A stretch of DNA of 64,000 nucleotides from Hermatobates lingyangjiaoensis (taxonomy: Eukaryota > Arthropoda > Insecta > Hemiptera > Hermatobatidae): NCBI GenBank assembly GCA_026182355.1, contig JAPFBL010000068.1, forward strand, positions 6,795,001 to 6,859,000. Reading direction: 5' to 3'. The position numbers were made by a program, and so were the translations under genes. The stretch's first letter is position 1. Every line of letters starts with the position of its first letter. Shown one piece after another: positions 60,162 through 64,000 of this stretch. The notes below the pieces were generated by a model. It saw nothing but the letters and a program-made list of their open reading frames with translations, did no database searches and was not told where the DNA came from.

Positions 60162-60869
60162 TCAGTGAGGTTGAGGAAGGTTGGTGGCAGGATTTAGAGT
60201 TTGTACCAGGAGGTTTGGATGAGTAGATAGTTTGTTGTCTTCATTGGTAGTAAGTCGAGTGATGTAACTATCTATGGATTCCATTTTCAAGTCATGGTGA
60301 ATATCAACATTACGGGCGTACCAAGGAGCCCTGGCTATAAGGCGGGCACACTTATTTTGAACAATCTGGATACACGCCTTGTTCGTTGGTGCAGTTCTAA
60401 ACCAGACGGAGCATCCATAAGTCAAAGCTGAACGAAGAACCTCCTTATAGACAAGGTCCTTGACCGAATCGGGAGAATTCCTTGATTTGAAAAGAGAATA
60501 CAGATTGCACATCAAGTAAATTCCAAGCTTGGATTTATTATGAAGGTGTTGCTTGAAAGTTAATCTAGAGTCTAAAATAAGACCCAGATATTTTACATGG
60601 GTTTGGTAGGGAATTATCTGGTTGCCAATGAAGACAGGAGGAGGACGGGGAGAGACACCCTTGCAGAATCGAACATGGGAACTCTTTGTTGGGTTCAACG
60701 CTAGTTTCCACTTTGTGAACCAATGCAAAGCCCCATCGAGGAAACATTGCAATTTCCTGGTGGCATAGCTCACATTAGCACATCTATAAGCTACAGCGGT
60801 GTCATCAGCGAAGAGTCCGAGAAATGTCTCGATCTGATTGGGTGAATTGGGAGTTATTATAGGAGGAGG
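60162..60869 (-). pseudogene. Jockey-clade reverse transcriptase, C-terminal part
   Basis: Open for 235 codons from after a TAG at 60870-60872 to the stop at 60162. The catalytic box LGLFADDTAV lies at residues 17-26 (FADD codons 60801-60812). It is followed by KLALNPTKS near residue 55, KYLGLILDSRLTF near 93 and a thumb region with YGCSVW, IQIVQNKCARLIARAPWY and HHDL. This is the usual order of Jockey-type ORF2 after palm motif C. The endonuclease, fingers and first palm motif are absent. The frame is uninterrupted, so decay is recent, but it cannot be active. Confidence 0.85.
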
Positions 60870-61194
60870 CTAGGAGTGAGTATGGGGGTAGGAGGTGTAG
60901 TTTTACTACTAGAGGCCCTAGTAGTGGGGCGAGGAGTTTTTGGGAGTGAGGCAGAGGAAGGACTGGGTTTAGTTGCTTTGGAGTTTGATTTTTTGGAATT
61001 AGATTTGGTTTTGAAGCGATGTCTATAGTGGGATGAGGAGACTGAGGGGCGGATGAGGTAGAAGAATTGCCATTGGACTCAAGACTGGCCATCTCCGGAG
61101 CCAAGGCGGGGAGAATGTCCAGCCCCTGAGCCTTCCACTCAATCAGTTGTGTCAACATAGTTTTCAGGGCCAGGTCAAAGGATGTCATGGTCAA
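60805..61194 (-). pseudogene. LINE ORF1-like N-terminal fragment
   Basis: 129 codons from ATG: MTMTSFDLALKTMLTQLIEW, then a proline/serine/lysine-rich stretch (PKNQTPKQLNPVLPLP) typical of disordered ORF1 segments. The last 20 codons overlap the reverse transcriptase frame and are out of frame with it, so the end is artificial, created by the internal deletion near 60870. No zinc knuckles remain. Confidence 0.5.
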
Positions 61195-61788
61195 GTCAGT
61201 CTCTGTCTATCACAGGTAAAATAAATAAGTATGCGAGTTTCTGTACCTGGGTCTAGCGTCCGTTGATCGTTGGCCTGCTGTTTTCACTATAGCTACAATA
61301 TTGAAAATCACAAAACACAATCGACTCTGATACTACAGAAATATAAAAATAAAAATGAGAATAAAAAATGCAGAGGTATGAATAAGTGATAGTCACTGGA
61401 ATATACACAGCACAGGAAGATACAGAAGTCGTCGGTGGGGATGGGTATTAGTTAGTTCACTGAAGTCTGAAGGTCTGTCGGTGGCGATGCTGGCTTCTTA
61501 TGATGTCGTTTGTCCGGTAGGTTGTATAGACAGATCCGTGTGTTACCTAGGTAGTTAAATAGTCTGGGGCTCCAACTTTTAAGAAGGGTTTTGAAGGAAG
61601 GCGGCGAGGGAGGTTCAAAGTTAATCCCTTATGACGGGGGTTGACAGTTGAGGGGCTGCTCGGCTAGGTGACAGGGCGATGCAGGCTGAGAAGGTATTCC
61701 AAGTAGACTTTGGGGGTTCAATAAAAATATTTAACAACAGGAGAGCTGCAGCACAGATGTTATCTCTTCGGCGTCCCAACACAGACTG
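61195..61788 (-). other. Presumed 5' UTR / promoter of the LINE
   Basis: GC-richer than the surrounding DNA, no long ORF, lying between the ORF1 ATG and the right target-site duplication. Jockey-type elements usually carry an internal promoter in this position. No specific element identified. Confidence 0.5.
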
Positions 61789-61800
61789 TTTCCTGTATGT

Positions 61801-62424
61801 TTGAACTACGGACTTAAAGCTTAAATCTAAACATATTTATTTTTTTGTAAATTTACTAATTAGAGAGATCTGGATCAAGAAACGGACAGAAAGAATATTA
61901 ATTCTCAAACCAATGTTGGCTTGTATTTTTATTATTTTTTATTCAAAATATTTGAATCAAAAATATAATATTTATTGAATCATATTATACAATAGTGATT
62001 CAACAATTGTGAAAAAAGTTAAAATATGCTAATAGCTTTTAGCATCAGCAGATCTTAGAACATTTTAGTGCAAAACAATCTAATAGTAAACTCATTATTA
62101 TAAATAATGAACAGTCAAACAAGATAATTTATTCATTTAATATGGCTACGATATTTTGCCAATCATCTTGAAAACGTAATTAGTTGTTTTTTTTTTAAAT
62201 GGTTTGGGAACGTCTTGAAGAAAGTAAGTTCTGAATGACTGTTCTCCTCAATTGACGTTTGAACACTAAGAAACAGTTAATATTAGGGTCGATTTTAGAA
62301 ACTGCAATTTTAAATTTCAACAAATTTTGGGAAAGCAAGATAAGTTAGTCTATTAAAGGTAGATTATAATGAAATCAGGAAAAGGTATACGATCTAATCT
62401 TACAGGTTACCAATTTGGTGCAGA
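61801..62424. other. AT-rich DNA, nothing recognised
   Basis: Ordinary AT-rich sequence between the LINE and the SINE. Confidence 0.4.
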
Positions 62425-62600
62425 ATGGCTGCCTAGCTGAAGTGTATTTAGAGTAGGGTTCTTTGACGAATACCAGACGCCATTCAGGCTTAGGACCAAC
62501 GGTTTAACGTCCTCTTCTAGAGCCAGGTGGGTATCGAGCAACGAACCTACCCAACTCAGTGCTTAGTACGTTAACTACTGAGCTAAGCTGAACTTTAGCT
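62425..62600 (-). mobile_element. tRNA-derived SINE
   Basis: On the minus strand a tRNA-like head starts near 62595: A box TAGCTCAGTAG (62575-62585) and B box TGCTCGATACC (62530-62540), about 34 nt between them, as in a tRNA promoter. A body follows containing GACGTTAAACCG (62500-62511), a word common downstream of tRNA heads in invertebrate SINEs. The head does not fold into a clean tRNA, so this is not a tRNA gene. The 3' end is approximate. Confidence 0.6.
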
Positions 62601-64000
62601 GAGACAATATAGTATTGTTTAATTATTTGCTTTCTGTAAAGCATTTTTACACAAAAGTGTGCTTAGCACATGTTTTATAATTTTTTTGAACAATATGGTC
62701 TGATGAGAAAGTCAATTTTTGACCAAAATCTGTCTCTAGACATTTTATTTCAACTAAACTACTAACTATAGACCTTAGAATTTTGAAACTATTATGAACG
62801 TTTTACCAGAAATATGGAATAAAAGTTTCGAAACTTTTCAATCATAGGAAAAGTTGCCCTGTAATAATGTGTAACTTTGACTGCAGATTGATTTTGTTGG
62901 CTTTTATACACGATACAAGAGACACCGTGCATTAATGAAGTTAAACCCAGAAATAGGTGTTAAGAGAGGATGAACAATTTTTTCATTGACTAATTTATTT
63001 ATATTTTAAATTTATGCATATAAATGCATTGGAAATTTTTTCAATTTCAGAATTTTTTTTTATATTTCAGAAAATTTATTTCTTATGTTAAACTGCTAAC
63101 CGTATAAATATGAAATTTCGTTAAAAATCTATACAAAAATTGGCATAATTAAAAAAATTCAAGCAATTTGTTACCAGCAATATGACAATGTTGAAAAAAG
63201 ATGTGTACTAGAGAAATACCACTGTAATTGTCTGATTTGTTTCTGTTTACTCCGAAATTTTCCCACAAAATCACGTGAAATAGAATTCTAGTATTAAGGT
63301 TCGATACAAGAAACTTGAAAGGAAAACGTTTTAATGATTCAATATTTTTGTAATTACAATAAAAACTAAATGTATGTATAAGCAAACACCATAGCACCAT
63401 GTGGAGATGTTGCTCTGTATGGTGAAGGATGGTTCAGCAGCAAGAATATTGCAATCTGTCGACATTTCGTACTATTCAACATTTGTAATTGTGAGGCGCA
63501 TATTCTTTGTGTATTTAAGAACTCCCATGTTGTAGGGTAGTATTGAATCATCATAGGAATTACGTAGACTTTGACTGGAAGAGGAGAAATTCTTTGATTA
63601 TATTTTATCTGAATGTGAGGTAATCCCATTGAAGGGAATAAGTTTTTTTGTTACATCATACCTATAACTCAGAGGTTTTCAGCTTTTGATTGCTTGTGGA
63701 ACCTCTCTCCAAACATCCATTGCATACTTAAAAAAACAGACATACTTAAATTCATGGATACTCAAATTTACAAAATCACTCGAATTTTCAAATAAATATT
63801 TGTTTTTAGGTAAATGAAATAATAATGAAGAGACTATGAAATAATTACATTTACAACAAGATATGGAAATTTAAAAAATATTTTTAAAAAAATTTTTACA
63901 AAATATTTATTTCTTAACATCTTATATTGTATGCTGAAATAAATGGTAAATAGATCCGAATTGAATATAACAGAAAAGAAATTGTAGTAGAACATTTTAA
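62601..64000. other. AT-rich DNA, nothing recognised
   Basis: The minus ORFs at 63149-63400 and 63366-63629 have no motif. No repeat family recognised. Confidence 0.4.

Larger units (their letters stand above)
59892..61800 (-). mobile_element. Internally deleted Jockey-like LINE with TSD
   Basis: TGTTTCCTGTAT occurs at 59892-59903 and 61789-61800, a 12-bp target-site duplication bounding about 1,885 bp. On the minus strand the element has a roughly 590-bp GC-richer 5' UTR, an ORF1-like start at 61194, then directly the reverse transcriptase palm from just before FADD, the thumb, and a short 3' UTR ending in GTTGGTC repeats (on the plus strand AACGACC repeats at 59904-59922). The endonuclease and RT fingers are missing. 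Having both ends but no middle suggests an internal deletion. Confidence 0.7.

Noticed and set aside
62525..62595. tRNA gene
   Set aside because: A and B boxes are present but acceptor and anticodon stems do not form, and a SINE body follows.

Overview
The window looks like AT-rich nuclear DNA (about 30% GC by eye) from an invertebrate animal. The evidence is eukaryotic: (TA)n microsatellites, Penelope-like (PLE) and Jockey-type retroelement remnants, a tRNA-derived SINE, GT-AG-type splice signals, and no operons or long bacterial-type ORFs. I cannot name the species. No intact host protein-coding gene is visible. The best host-gene hint is a pair of short minus-strand exon candidates at 2822-3371 next to a small GC-rich patch. 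Nearly everything else that can be recognised is mobile-element debris.

Layout. 1-6500 is mostly featureless AT-rich DNA apart from the exon candidates. 6500-13050 holds microsatellites and the first inverted retroelement termini. 14773-22113 is a nearly perfect head-to-tail tandem duplication of about 3.67 kb, followed at 22510-22892 by a frameshifted C-terminal piece of a non-LTR retrotransposon. 24000-31000 contains mosaics of PLE-type termini and a decayed PLE linker plus GIY-YIG endonuclease (30440-30979). 38500-39220, 42400-42640, 45100-47780, 49050-49470 and 53300-53712 are clusters of inverted terminal repeats set in (TA)n tracts. The key one is 46804-47568, where a GIY-YIG coding remnant lies between inverted copies of its own 3' region. 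50584-50817 is a foldback element and 56398-56836 a four-unit tandem array. 59892-61800 is a Jockey-like LINE with both ends and a 12-bp target-site duplication but a large internal deletion. 62425-62600 is a SINE.

The most interesting signal is a recurrent short motif: CTGANGA, a small hairpin, then GAA(A), flanked by a short complementary arm. It occurs about 20 times in at least six families that otherwise differ in sequence. The flanking arms change in a compensatory way (TCTC/GAGA, GACT/AGTC, CTAC/GTAG, GCC/GGC). This looks like a hammerhead-ribozyme core with a minimal helix III, as published for PLE termini, but with one extra nucleotide before helix II. Family A is physically linked to a PLE GIY-YIG coding remnant, which ties the motif to PLEs. 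Self-cleavage cannot be shown from sequence alone.
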